A stretch of 64,000 bases of DNA from Bacillus sp. FJAT-29790 (GTDB lineage Bacteria; Bacillota; Bacilli; Bacillales; Cytobacillaceae), in the NCBI RefSeq assembly GCF_019039215.1, contig NZ_JAHNZZ010000001.1, positions 147,515 to 211,514 on the forward strand. The letters run 5' to 3'. Of the stretch, positions 8,792-17,745 are shown in pieces. A program made the translations under genes and the position numbers. Below the pieces are notes generated by a model, which saw only the letters and a program-made list of their open reading frames with translations, ran no database searches and was not told where the DNA came from. The stretch's first letter is position 1; each line of letters begins with the position of its first letter.

Positions 8792-10174
8792 ATGGTTGTT
8801 AAACCTTATCAAAGTCAAACTGAGATTGATCATTTAGTTGAGTTGGATAGAAAACATTTTTTGCATCCAACGACTATACCAAAAATTCATGCTGAACAAG
8901 GACCAAAGATTATCTTTTCAGAAGGAAATGGAATCTACGTTAAAGATGTATATGGCGACACTTATATTGATGGGGTATCAATGCTTTGGAATGTTAACTT
9001 AGGACATGGCCAGCAGGAACTGGCTGAAGTAGCGAGAGAGCAAATGGCAAAACTAGCTTATAATTCCAACTTTATCAGTTATTCAAATGAACCTGCAATT
9101 CGTTTGGCAGAAAAGTTAGTATCAATTGCTCCAGGTGATTTACAATCTGTCTTCTATACGTCAGGTGGTTCGGAATCAAATGATACCGCATTTAAATTAT
9201 CAAGGTTCTATTGGGAAATAAAGGGGCTTCCTAAGAAAAGGAAAATAATTGCGTTAGAAAATGGCTATCATGGGGTTACGATTGCTGCTCAAACAGCTAC
9301 AGCGATTCCGAACTTCCATGCATTCACAAACTCTAGTATTTTAGAAGTATTTCATGCGAAGCCTCATTTAACAAATTGCGAAAAAGGCGATAAGAATGAT
9401 CCAAATTATGAAGGATGTATAAGAGATATCGTTGAAAAAGAGGGGGCTGACACGATTGCAGCCATTATTCTAGAACCTATACAGGGCTCTGGTGGTGTAC
9501 ATATTCCTCCACCAGGATACATTCAAGCGGTACGTGATCTTTGTAATGAGTTTGATATTCTTTTCCTTGCGGACGAAGTCATCTGTGGGTTTGGCCGCAC
9601 CGGAAAGATGTTTGGTGTTGACAATTGGGATGTTGTTCCAGATTTATTGTGTTTTGCAAAAGGAGTATCAAGTGGCTATTCACAATTAGGCGGTGTCCTT
9701 CTTCGTGAAATAATTCATCAAACCATTGCTGAATATGAGGGGCTATTAAGCCATGGTTTTACCTATAGTGGACATGCGACATCATGCGCAGTAGCGTTGA
9801 AAAACATTGAAATTCTTGAAAGAGACAATCTTGTTGAGCATACGAAAAATATGGAAATAGAATTGAAAAAAGGATATGAATACTTAAAGAAAAGTCACAA
9901 GATTGTTACAAAGGATAGAGCGTTAGGGTTACTTTCAGCATTTGAACTGTATGAAGACCCTGATTCAGGAAAGCCTTTTGATATATCGGTTCAGGCAGCA
10001 TCAAAAGTGGGAGAGGAATGCTTTAAACGTAAGCTTCTTATTCGACCAATTAGAGTGGCGGAGGGAAAGAATATTATTGCAATTGCGCCCCCACTTGTCA
10101 TTCAAAAGCAGGAAATCGAAGACATTATCAATCGATTGGATGACTCTTTAACTGCTTCTAAGAAGACCTTTTAA
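8792..10174 (+). CDS. Class III PLP aminotransferase (diamine/omega-amino acid type)
   Basis: A 460-residue omega-aminotransferase that moves a terminal amino group to an oxo acid, giving a semialdehyde. Visible: TSGGSESNDTAFK (phosphate cup), Asp261 in ADEVICGFGRTGKMFG and Schiff-base Lys290 in FAKGVSSGYSQLGG. The N-terminus LDRKHFLHP resembles putrescine/spermidine:pyruvate and omega-amino acid:pyruvate transaminases. The ATG at 8792 is preferred because GGAGG ends 8 bases upstream, whereas the ATG at 8777 lies before that site. It directly follows the importer genes. Its aldehyde product would be a natural substrate for the dehydrogenases at 1047 and 11528. Confidence 0.92.
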   Translation: MVVKPYQSQTEIDHLVELDRKHFLHPTTIPKIHAEQGPKIIFSEGNGIYVKDVYGDTYIDGVSMLWNVNLGHGQQELAEVAREQMAKLAYNSNFISYSNEPAIRLAEKLVSIAPGDLQSVFYTSGGSESNDTAFKLSRFYWEIKGLPKKRKIIALENGYHGVTIAAQTATAIPNFHAFTNSSILEVFHAKPHLTNCEKGDKNDPNYEGCIRDIVEKEGADTIAAIILEPIQGSGGVHIPPPGYIQAVRDLCNEFDILFLADEVICGFGRTGKMFGVDNWDVVPDLLCFAKGVSSGYSQLGGVLLREIIHQTIAEYEGLLSHGFTYSGHATSCAVALKNIEILERDNLVEHTKNMEIELKKGYEYLKKSHKIVTKDRALGLLSAFELYEDPDSGKPFDISVQAASKVGEECFKRKLLIRPIRVAEGKNIIAIAPPLVIQKQEIEDIINRLDDSLTASKKTF

Positions 10175-10426
10175 TAAACCGGCCTGCAGGAAAAAGAAGC
10201 AAAATGATTAGGGTTAGATTGTTTTTAATTAACAGAAAATTAAGAATAGCTACAAGAACATATCGAAGTGATATTTCCTAATAATATTGATTGTTTATCA
10301 AGTCCAGGGATTAAAAGATTCAGATCAATACGAAAAATATGAATTGTAATAGCATTTGAAGATTATTATTCATTGTGCAAGTGCTTAGGCTCTTGAAAGC
10401 CCAAATTCAGAAAGGGATGCTTTTAA

Positions 10427-11509
10427 ATGTTAAATAAAATAGTACTTAAAGGCTCTGCAAAAGAAATTGGCATTCAGCATGGAAACCTAGGAAAAAAAGA
10501 AGTGATTCAAAGTTTAGAAACGTATGAAAAGCTATTCTATGGCTATCAAAAACTGAAATGGTCTCAAGCAAAAGAAGCAGCATTAAGTCATTTAGACGCC
10601 ATTGAGAAATTTGACATACAGTATGTGGAGGAAATGGAGGGAGTTGCTAAAGGAGCAGGGGTTGAATTTGAGGATATTTTAGCGCTTAATGCACGGAGTG
10701 AAATTGCGCTAGCAAACTATAATGGAAGTTCCTTTTCAGATGGGTGCACAGCAATTGCTATTACTTCCCCACTTATTCAAGACACAATACTCGGTCAAAA
10801 CTGGGATTGGAAGTCTCAACAAAAAAAGAGTTTGTTATTATTCGAAATTCATAAACCTTCTAAACCGGTTGTCACAATGATTACTGAAGGGGGACTTATT
10901 GGGAAAGTTGGGATGAATTCAAATGGAATGGGAATTTGCTTTAATGCCCTATTAACGGACAAAAAAAATAATCAAATACCAATCCATTTTGGTTTACGTT
11001 CGGTGTTAGATTCATATTCCTTACCTGAGGCTATCTCTAAAATAAAAGGAGGAAATATTGCCGCGGCCGCAAGCTTCTTAATCGGAAGTGATGATGGTGA
11101 AGGAAATGGAATGGCTGTTAATATTGAAGTTTCACCATTTGGCATCGACATGGTCGGCGACAATGATGGAAGACTTGTACATACAAATCATATCCTTTCT
11201 GAAGCAATAAAAAAGAATGTAAGTGATCGGAATGAATTTGTATTTGAAGATTCAATGCTTAGAAAGAAACGAGCAGAACAACTGATTAACTTGAGTATAA
11301 AAAATAAAGAGAATATTAATATGGATACATTTAAAGAATGGTTTTCAGATCAATTTAATGCACCAAACTCAATTAATCATTTTGAAAATGAACAAGCGCC
11401 TGAGCATCGAAGAATGGAAACTGTTTTTTCGATCATTATGAATCTTTCTAAAAGAAAAATGGAAATTTGCGTAGGAAAGCCATCGGAATCAGAGTATATA
11501 GAAATTTAA
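10427..11509 (+). CDS. Acyl-CoA:6-aminopenicillanic acid acyltransferase-like Ntn hydrolase (peptidase C45 family)
   Basis: A 360-residue protein of the AAT/C45 family. These are made as precursors that self-cleave before a catalytic cysteine. Here Cys107 in the SDGCTAIAI segment fits, preceded by Gly and followed by the family motifs GQNWDWK, LNARSE (85-92) and GKVGMNSNGMGICFNAL. The length agrees with bacterial homologues of fungal isopenicillin-N acyltransferase, which act on amide bonds of small acylated amines or peptides. It gives the operon a second possible amide-cleaving or acyl-transfer enzyme besides the deacetylase-fold protein. It is preceded by 252 gene-free bases and followed 18 bases later by the next dehydrogenase. 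Confidence 0.82.
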   Translation: MLNKIVLKGSAKEIGIQHGNLGKKEVIQSLETYEKLFYGYQKLKWSQAKEAALSHLDAIEKFDIQYVEEMEGVAKGAGVEFEDILALNARSEIALANYNGSSFSDGCTAIAITSPLIQDTILGQNWDWKSQQKKSLLLFEIHKPSKPVVTMITEGGLIGKVGMNSNGMGICFNALLTDKKNNQIPIHFGLRSVLDSYSLPEAISKIKGGNIAAAASFLIGSDDGEGNGMAVNIEVSPFGIDMVGDNDGRLVHTNHILSEAIKKNVSDRNEFVFEDSMLRKKRAEQLINLSIKNKENINMDTFKEWFSDQFNAPNSINHFENEQAPEHRRMETVFSIIMNLSKRKMEICVGKPSESEYIEI

Positions 11510-11527
11510 TGTACGAGGGGGAACAGC

Positions 11528-12952
11528 ATGCTGTATATAAATGGTGAATGGAAGCGCTCAAATACTGGTGAAACGTTAGCAGTTTTCAATCCAGCTACTG
11601 GGGAAAAACTTGCAGATGTCGCTTCATGCAATCGAGAAGAAGTAAAGGAAGCTATCGAAGCTGCTCACAATGCTTATCAATTATGGAAGAACACAATTGG
11701 CCTGGAGCGTGCAGAGCTATTAAAAATAGTGGCAAATTTAATTAGAGAAAATAGTGAAGAAATTGCAAAAACAATTACAAGGGAAATGGGAAAACCAATC
11801 AATGAAGCAAGACGTGAAATAATTAGTGGCTCAAATTATATAGAATGGTTTGCGGAAGAAGCAAAGCGCATATACGGTGAGACAATTCCAGCCCCTTCTG
11901 CCGACAAGCATTTAATGCTCATTGATCAGCCGGTTGGGGTCATTGCGGCAATTACACCTTGGAATTTTCCGTTATCAATGATTACCAGGAAAATTGCCCC
12001 TGCCTTAGCAGCTGGATGCACTGTGATATTAAAACCAGCCCCCTCCACACCACTTACAGCGATAAAGGTGTTTGAGTATATACATAAGGCAGGATTTCCA
12101 AAAGGGGTTGCTAATTTAGTGATTGGCCCTGCTGAAGAAATTGGAGCTGAATTTACAAATAATCCTCTTGTACGCAAATTAACATTTACAGGTTCAACAG
12201 CTGTAGGAAAAAAACTGATGAGAGACTCGGCTGATACAGTTAAAAAGATTTCAATGGAGCTTGGGGGTCATGCCCCATTTATCGTCTTTGAGGATGCAGA
12301 TATTGAAGCTGCTGTTAATGGTGCGATAAGTACAAAATTTGTAAACAACGGTCAAACGTGTATTTGTACAAATCGGGTATATGTCGCTGAACAAATAGCA
12401 GAGGAATTCGGTAAAAGACTCGCAGAAAAAGCAGCACAATTAAAAGTAGGAAATGGAATGGATGATGATACACAAGTAGGTCCGCTTATAAATGAGCAAG
12501 CTTTAAATAAGGTTAAAAGCCATGTTGAGGACGCCATTGTACATGACGGTCAGATAATATGTGGCGGAGAAACGCTTGAACCTCCTGGTCTTAATGGTTG
12601 TTTTTATAAACCAACAGTTATTAATCATGCAAATGAAAAGATGAAGATTGCAACAGAAGAAACATTTGGACCTATTGTTCCGCTATTTACATTTAATTCA
12701 GAAGAAGAAGTTATTAAACGAGCAAATAATTCGAACTATGGTCTTGCTGCATATTGCTATACAAGCAATCTTGGCAGAGCAATGCGTATGATGAAGGAAT
12801 TACAATATGGAATTATAGGTATTAATGATCCAGCTCCTATTGCAACACAGTCTCCTTTTGGAGGGCTAAAAGAGAGTGGCATTGGAAAAGAAGGGGGAAA
12901 ACAAGGAATACAAGAGTTTCTAGAGAAGAAATTTATTTCCATCCAAATTTGA
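11528..12952 (+). CDS. gabD: Succinate-semialdehyde dehydrogenase-type aldehyde dehydrogenase
   Basis: A 474-residue aldehyde dehydrogenase close to GabD/succinate-semialdehyde and glutarate-semialdehyde dehydrogenases. Seen: PWNFP with Asn146, Lys169 in LKPAPSTP, FTGSTAVGK, Glu244 in MELGGHAP and catalytic Cys278 in NNGQTCICTNR. The CxC pair (Cys278 and Cys280) matches the redox-switch pair known in mammalian succinate-semialdehyde dehydrogenase. It would turn a C4 or C5 semialdehyde from the aminotransferase into a dicarboxylate for the TCA cycle. It starts 18 bases after the acyltransferase-like gene with AGGGGG, so it is co-transcribed. The specific semialdehyde is inferred. Confidence 0.9.
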   Translation: MLYINGEWKRSNTGETLAVFNPATGEKLADVASCNREEVKEAIEAAHNAYQLWKNTIGLERAELLKIVANLIRENSEEIAKTITREMGKPINEARREIISGSNYIEWFAEEAKRIYGETIPAPSADKHLMLIDQPVGVIAAITPWNFPLSMITRKIAPALAAGCTVILKPAPSTPLTAIKVFEYIHKAGFPKGVANLVIGPAEEIGAEFTNNPLVRKLTFTGSTAVGKKLMRDSADTVKKISMELGGHAPFIVFEDADIEAAVNGAISTKFVNNGQTCICTNRVYVAEQIAEEFGKRLAEKAAQLKVGNGMDDDTQVGPLINEQALNKVKSHVEDAIVHDGQIICGGETLEPPGLNGCFYKPTVINHANEKMKIATEETFGPIVPLFTFNSEEEVIKRANNSNYGLAAYCYTSNLGRAMRMMKELQYGIIGINDPAPIATQSPFGGLKESGIGKEGGKQGIQEFLEKKFISIQI

Positions 12953-13069
12953 TTTTATTTTGACTTTTATTAGGGATAGTTACTGATATGTGAAGTTTGA
13001 TAAGTAAACTAACCATTCTTTGAATAAAAAAACAATAGAAATTTCACTTAAATAAGGGGTGGAGGGAAT

Positions 13070-13741
13070 ATGGGAAATAAGGGCAATAAAGTGGAGGAAC
13101 TTAGTAATTTAACAGTAGACCATCCTGATTTTTTTGTTCGAAATAGTAGGTTAGAAGATGTAGAACGGCTTGTAGAACTTGCAAGATTGAGCTTTAATCC
13201 TTCAGAAATAGCGTTTACTAAGGGAAATTTTTGCAGACAAATTGAAACCTTCCCAGAGGGGCAAATATGCGTAGAATACAAAGGAGACATTATTGGTTCG
13301 TGTTCAAGCGTCATTGTAAATATAGAGGATTACCCAAAGGAGCATACATTAAAAGAGATTTCAGATAACGGAAATATCCAAAACCATAATGTGAATGGCA
13401 AGCATTTATATGGCATTGATGTTATTGTTCATCCTAACTTCAGACAGAGGAAGATTGGAAAAAGACTATATGAAGCAAGAAAACAAGTTTGTAAGAAACT
13501 AGACTTGCAATCGATAATATATGGCGGACGGATTCCGTATTATCAAAAGTATGCTGAAACTATGGCTGTGGAGGACTATGTAGATAAGGTTATTGAAGGA
13601 AAAATTTATGATCCAGTGCTTACATTTCAGTTAAAGAATGGATTTCAATTCAAGCATATTATGCCTAATTATTTGCCAACGGATAGTGAATCGATGTTTT
13701 ATGCTACGTTTATGGAATGGAAAACGGGCTCAATTAAATAG
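13070..13741 (+). CDS. GNAT acetyltransferase, stand-alone relative of the YhcX N-terminal domain
   Basis: A 223-residue GNAT N-acetyltransferase. The acetyl-CoA loop is HPNFRQRKIGKRLYEARK. The flanking segments GGRIPYYQKYAETMAVEDYV and the C-terminal block PVLTFQLKNGFQFK with IMPNYLPTDSES closely resemble the acetyltransferase half of the fused GNAT/carbon-nitrogen hydrolase proteins of Bacillus (YhcX type). Here no nitrilase domain follows: the frame stops at 13741 and only non-coding sequence comes next. It has a GGTGGAGGG site and follows the gabD-like gene by 117 bases. A role in acetylating an amine intermediate or product is plausible but inferred. Confidence 0.82.
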   Translation: MGNKGNKVEELSNLTVDHPDFFVRNSRLEDVERLVELARLSFNPSEIAFTKGNFCRQIETFPEGQICVEYKGDIIGSCSSVIVNIEDYPKEHTLKEISDNGNIQNHNVNGKHLYGIDVIVHPNFRQRKIGKRLYEARKQVCKKLDLQSIIYGGRIPYYQKYAETMAVEDYVDKVIEGKIYDPVLTFQLKNGFQFKHIMPNYLPTDSESMFYATFMEWKTGSIK

Positions 13742-14008
13742 CTTCCTAATTTTAGCCGGTCAATCTATGGTACTGAATGGTAAAGTAGACCAGTATCGTA
13801 TCCGTAGTTTGGAATTCAATAAAGGATCGAATATCCCTAACATGGAACTAGCTTATGTGTGAGCGGTTTCTATATGCATTACCAATATCAATTCCTAAAA
13901 ATATGATTTCTATATTTATACATTAAATACCATGATATGGGGTAACAACCAGTAGGTGAATTATATAAGTGAATTAGAAAATTTCCTATACAATAGGGGG
14001 AAGCTCAT

Positions 14009-15391
14009 ATGGGTGTAAGTGGCCAAACTCGAGTGGTTTCAGATATTGGTAAACATATTTCTGAAATAAACGCACGTATTGATAGATTACCTGCATTAGG
14101 ACTTGGTAGATTTACTTTTTTGGTGATTGGTTTATCATATTTTTTTGTATATTTCGACATCAGTGTTATAGGATTCACATTACCTAAATTAACTGAAGTG
14201 TTTAATTTAACAGCGACACAGGCTGCTTATCCAGTTACCTTGTATTTGCTTGGATATGTAGTCGGGGATTATTTATTATCACTGGTTGCGGATCGTCTAG
14301 GGCGACGAAAAGCCCTGTTATATACTGTATTAATTGTTGCTGTAGGAGGATTGTTTTCAGCTTTTGCTTGGGATCTATGGTCATTAGCAATATTCCGATT
14401 TATAACAGGTGTTGGAACGGGTGCTGAAATAGCTATAGCATCTACGATTGTTACTGAATTTTCTCCTTCAAAAACTAGAGGAAAATACCTGCAACTAATG
14501 TATTTTTGGGGGGCTGCAGGACTAACGATTACTCCATTTATTTCCTTGGCTTTAATAGATCTAGATAATGGCTGGCGAATTATATTCGGTTTAGGTGCAT
14601 TAGTAGCAGTGATTTTGATTTTTATGAGATCACGTTATCTTCCGGAATCGCCAAGATGGTTAATACTTAATGGCAAATCAGAAGAAGCTGAACAGTTAGT
14701 TTCTGAAATGGAACATAATGTTAGACGAAAAACTGGTATGGAATTGCCTCCTGTCCCTGTAGTTCCACCAGAGGAGGAAGCTCGCGGAAGTATAACTAAA
14801 ACTTTGTTTTTACCACCATATTTAAATCGAACTGTTGTTACATTGGCATTTTGGTTAGTTTGGCTTATAACTACTTACGCTTACCTCAGTTATGCACCAA
14901 CAATATTAATTGAAGCTGGGAACACTGCGTCCTCTGGACTCCTTTTCACTGCTTTAGGTTATTTGGGTACACCGGTTGGGGCACTGATTGCACTGCTTCT
15001 AATAGACAAAATGGAAAGAAAGTACTTTATGTTTTTGGTTACATTGGCGTTTGCAATTGGATTATGTATCATGACAATAACTTCAAGTAACCTCTTTGTA
15101 ATATCTGGTGCGTTTATATGTTCAATGATGGTCGCAGCAAATTCCGCAGGTTATGTTTATATGGCCGAGATATATCCAACACGTGTAAGGACTACTGGTG
15201 TGGCCATTACTGAAGGTGGAGGACAAATAGGCGGAATCATCGCTCCTTTCTTAACAGTTGCCTTATTGGCCCAAATCGGTGGGATAGGAACATTATATGT
15301 ACTAGCTGCGATAGTTTTATTTTCAGGATTTATAATACTAATTGGTGGGATGAAGACTACCGGTAAAGAACTAACAAAAATTGCAGATTAG
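14009..15391 (+). CDS. MFS transporter (sugar-porter/aromatic acid type)
   Basis: A 460-residue major facilitator with about twelve hydrophobic segments. Family marks are DRLGRRKALL in the loop between helices 2 and 3, RFITGVGTGAEIAIASTIVTE, PESPRWLILNGKSEEAEQLV after helix 6, DKMERKYFM between helices 8 and 9 and EIYPTRVRTTG after helix 10. This pattern is shared by sugar porters and by metabolite:H+ symporters, so the substrate is not clear. It opens a co-directional set with two short-chain dehydrogenases and a NodB-type deacetylase, suggesting it imports what they degrade. AGGGGG precedes the ATG. Confidence 0.88.
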   Translation: MGVSGQTRVVSDIGKHISEINARIDRLPALGLGRFTFLVIGLSYFFVYFDISVIGFTLPKLTEVFNLTATQAAYPVTLYLLGYVVGDYLLSLVADRLGRRKALLYTVLIVAVGGLFSAFAWDLWSLAIFRFITGVGTGAEIAIASTIVTEFSPSKTRGKYLQLMYFWGAAGLTITPFISLALIDLDNGWRIIFGLGALVAVILIFMRSRYLPESPRWLILNGKSEEAEQLVSEMEHNVRRKTGMELPPVPVVPPEEEARGSITKTLFLPPYLNRTVVTLAFWLVWLITTYAYLSYAPTILIEAGNTASSGLLFTALGYLGTPVGALIALLLIDKMERKYFMFLVTLAFAIGLCIMTITSSNLFVISGAFICSMMVAANSAGYVYMAEIYPTRVRTTGVAITEGGGQIGGIIAPFLTVALLAQIGGIGTLYVLAAIVLFSGFIILIGGMKTTGKELTKIAD

Positions 15392-15450
15392 TGGTATTAG
15401 ACAAAAAGATTAATATGGGGGGGTTCCCACTTTAATGCCTTGATGGATTG

Positions 15451-15474
15451 AAAGAAAGGAACTCCTTCTTTTTT
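15451..15474 (+). terminator. Weak terminator after the MFS gene
   Basis: An AAAGAAAGG / CCTTCTTT hairpin with one bulge, followed by a T run. It sits about 60 bases beyond the transporter stop in a 265-base gap. Confidence 0.4.
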
Positions 15475-15656
15475 AAAGTTATTTAAAAAAATATATCTTT
15501 TATAGGAACGTAAACAAGGATATATATTTTTTGATACTAAATATTCATTACCTATGGGTAATAAACCTGGGATGAAAAGACACTTTAATTGGGTAATTCC
15601 AGGTCAGTGGTACTCATATCAAAATATTTTTTGAAATTATAAAGTGAGGGGAAAAA

Positions 15657-16409
15657 ATGTCCCGTTTAAATGGAAAAGTTTCAATAATCACTGGAGCGGC
15701 AGGAGGCATTGGAAAAGCAACAGCAAAAAAGTTCGCACAAGAAGGATGTAAGGTAGTCCTTACAGATGTTGATTACGAGTCAGTTCTTAAGATAAAGGAT
15801 GATATTGTCTTCGAAGGTTTTGATGCAGTGGCTGTTGTTCATGACGTTTCCTCTGAGAAGGATTGGAAAAATGTAATTGATAAAACGCTTCAACAATACG
15901 ATTACGTTAACGTATTGATAAATAATGCAGGTATAGGAGATATTGAGGGAATATTAGATACCAATTTAGATCAATGGGAGAGAGTGCAGGCAATTAACTT
16001 ACGCAGTGTTTTTCTAGGGATGAAATATGTGATACCTGAAATGAAGAAGGTAAAAGGTGGATCGATAATTAATATCTCCTCAATTTACGCAATGATTGGG
16101 GAAGGAAGAAGTGCTGCATATCATGCTTCAAAGGCTGGTATCATGGGATTAACGAAAACGGCTGCCGTTGAACTAGCAAAAGACTACGTTCGAGTAAACA
16201 CTATTCATCCAGGTGTAATTGAAACTCCAATGAACAAAGAAATAATTGAAGATAAAAAAACAAAAAATGAACTTAATAATTTAACACCTTGGCCTATTTT
16301 TGGGGAACCAAAAGACATTGCTTATGGAGCTCTTTATCTTGCATCTGATGAATCAAAGTTTGTTACTGGAAGCCAATTGGTTATTGATGGTGGATATACT
16401 GCTAAATAA
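15657..16409 (+). CDS. Short-chain dehydrogenase/reductase
   Basis: A 250-residue classical SDR, cytosolic. The cofactor loop is TGAAGGIG (12-19), Asp37 at the end of strand 2 suggests NAD(H), NNAG is at 89-92, structural Asn114, and the catalytic set is Ser141/142, Tyr155 and Lys159 (YHASK). The C-terminal ITGSQ-like segment (VTGSQLVIDGGYT) is FabG-like. AGTGAGGGG precedes the ATG. It stands in a module with an MFS transporter, a NodB-like deacetylase and another SDR. The substrate alcohol or ketone is not identifiable from sequence. Confidence 0.9.
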   Translation: MSRLNGKVSIITGAAGGIGKATAKKFAQEGCKVVLTDVDYESVLKIKDDIVFEGFDAVAVVHDVSSEKDWKNVIDKTLQQYDYVNVLINNAGIGDIEGILDTNLDQWERVQAINLRSVFLGMKYVIPEMKKVKGGSIINISSIYAMIGEGRSAAYHASKAGIMGLTKTAAVELAKDYVRVNTIHPGVIETPMNKEIIEDKKTKNELNNLTPWPIFGEPKDIAYGALYLASDESKFVTGSQLVIDGGYTAK

Positions 16410-16537
16410 TATCGACTTAATGTCACATTACTTTAAAGACAGTATCTTAAAGCTAGATTATGATTAAATCTCCGTTAAGTTAGCGTAAAAATATATAGTC
16501 AAGGTGAATTACCTATTAAAATATGGGAGGTTTTTTT

Positions 16538-17419
16538 ATGCAAATTTCAGGTAAAGTCAAACTGCCAAAAGGAAAACGTGTAGCGGTAAACATTGGATGC
16601 GATTTTGATGCAGCATCAGTTTGGCTAGGAGCCTATAAGCTTTTTTCTCCTGCCTATATGTCAAGGGGGGAATTTGGAGCCGAAGTTGGTACACCCCGGT
16701 TGCTTAAATTATTTGACAGGTATCATATAAAAACTTCTTGGTGTATTCCTGGCCATACAGTAGATACACATACAGATATTTGTAAGGAAATTGTTGCTAA
16801 AGGTCACGAGATTTGTCATCATGGTTACGCACATGAGAGCGTCACGGAATTATCCTACGATGAAGAAAAAGCTGTTATGGAAAAAGGCTTAACAGCCCTA
16901 CAAAGTATAGGGGTTACTCCTAGAGGGTATCGCTCACCTGATTGGGATTTTAGTCAAAACACACTTGCGATATTGGAAGAATACGGTTTTAGATATGATA
17001 GTAGTTTAATGGGAAATGATTTTTATCCATATCGAATTCGTCCTGTCAATGTTAATTTAGAAAAAGGAAATACTTACGGACCACCAAGTGAAATATTAGA
17101 AATACCAGTATCGTGGTATTTAGATGACTTTCCAACACAGGAACATATAAGTGACAGAGGAGCAGAAGGCTTAAGATCCGTTCATGAAGTTTTTGACCGA
17201 TGGAAATCGACATTTGATTACGCCTGTAATATTGAAGGCGCAAGTTTTGTCTTAACACTTCATCCACAAACTAGTGGTCGAGCACATTTTATTAAAGAGT
17301 TAGAACAGTTTATACAATATATGGAGTCAAATGGTGCGTGGTTTACCACTTTAGGAGAAATATACGATACTTTTGAAGAAACTAGCGTCGGGGCGAATAA
17401 ATATTTTAATAATGTGTAA
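16538..17419 (+). CDS. Polysaccharide deacetylase-family (NodB/PuuE-like) hydrolase
   Basis: A 293-residue metal-dependent deacetylase or amidohydrolase of the NodB homology fold. Seen: Asp22/Asp24 in GCDFDA, metal-binding His95 and His99 in HHGYAHE, RGYRSPDWDFS and the late TLHPQTSGR segment. It has no signal peptide or membrane anchor, unlike cell-wall chitin or peptidoglycan deacetylases, and looks more like cytosolic PuuE/allantoinase-type or amide-cleaving relatives. The ATG at 16538 is chosen because GGGAGG ends 7 bases upstream; the ATG at 16523 precedes that site. Its place between two SDR genes suggests small-molecule catabolism. Confidence 0.85.
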   Translation: MQISGKVKLPKGKRVAVNIGCDFDAASVWLGAYKLFSPAYMSRGEFGAEVGTPRLLKLFDRYHIKTSWCIPGHTVDTHTDICKEIVAKGHEICHHGYAHESVTELSYDEEKAVMEKGLTALQSIGVTPRGYRSPDWDFSQNTLAILEEYGFRYDSSLMGNDFYPYRIRPVNVNLEKGNTYGPPSEILEIPVSWYLDDFPTQEHISDRGAEGLRSVHEVFDRWKSTFDYACNIEGASFVLTLHPQTSGRAHFIKELEQFIQYMESNGAWFTTLGEIYDTFEETSVGANKYFNNV

Positions 17420-17424
17420 GAAAA

Positions 17425-17685
17425 TCATGACTTGTGAGCACATTGAATAAGAATTCCAAGGATTGTACGTAAATGTTTTACGTTTAATCGATAGGTCTCA
17501 AAATATCTGAGTATCAGGGAATCTAGGATAAACATGATGATTACGGATAACGTGGCTATCGGCAAGGGGAAGAGAATAAGTTGTGAGATAGCACTCATTT
17601 CAGCACGCCGTAGGAAATTAATATGGGTTTCAAGGTTTCTGGAATACAGTTTCCATACTCCAGTGCCTTTTTGATGATTATTCAA
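17425..17685 (-). other. Open frame of 86 codons in an otherwise gene-free gap, possible gene remnant
   Basis: The 326-base gap between the deacetylase and the next SDR holds one open minus-strand frame with no convincing ribosome binding site. Its N-terminal half is charged (WKLYSRNLETHINFLRR) and its middle is hydrophobic. I do not recognise it. It may be a decayed gene or mobile-element fragment, or chance. A search of the translated region against transposase and protein families would decide. Confidence 0.2.
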
Positions 17686-17745
17686 ACTTTTTTAGAATTT
17701 CAAATTTGTGGAGGGATTTAAAATATTGGTTAGGAGGGTATAAAA

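Noticed and set aside
13638..13862. Frame overlapping the end of the GNAT gene
   Set aside because: It overlaps the GNAT gene in another frame, has no start signal and no recognisable family. At most it is a trace of lost sequence after 13741.
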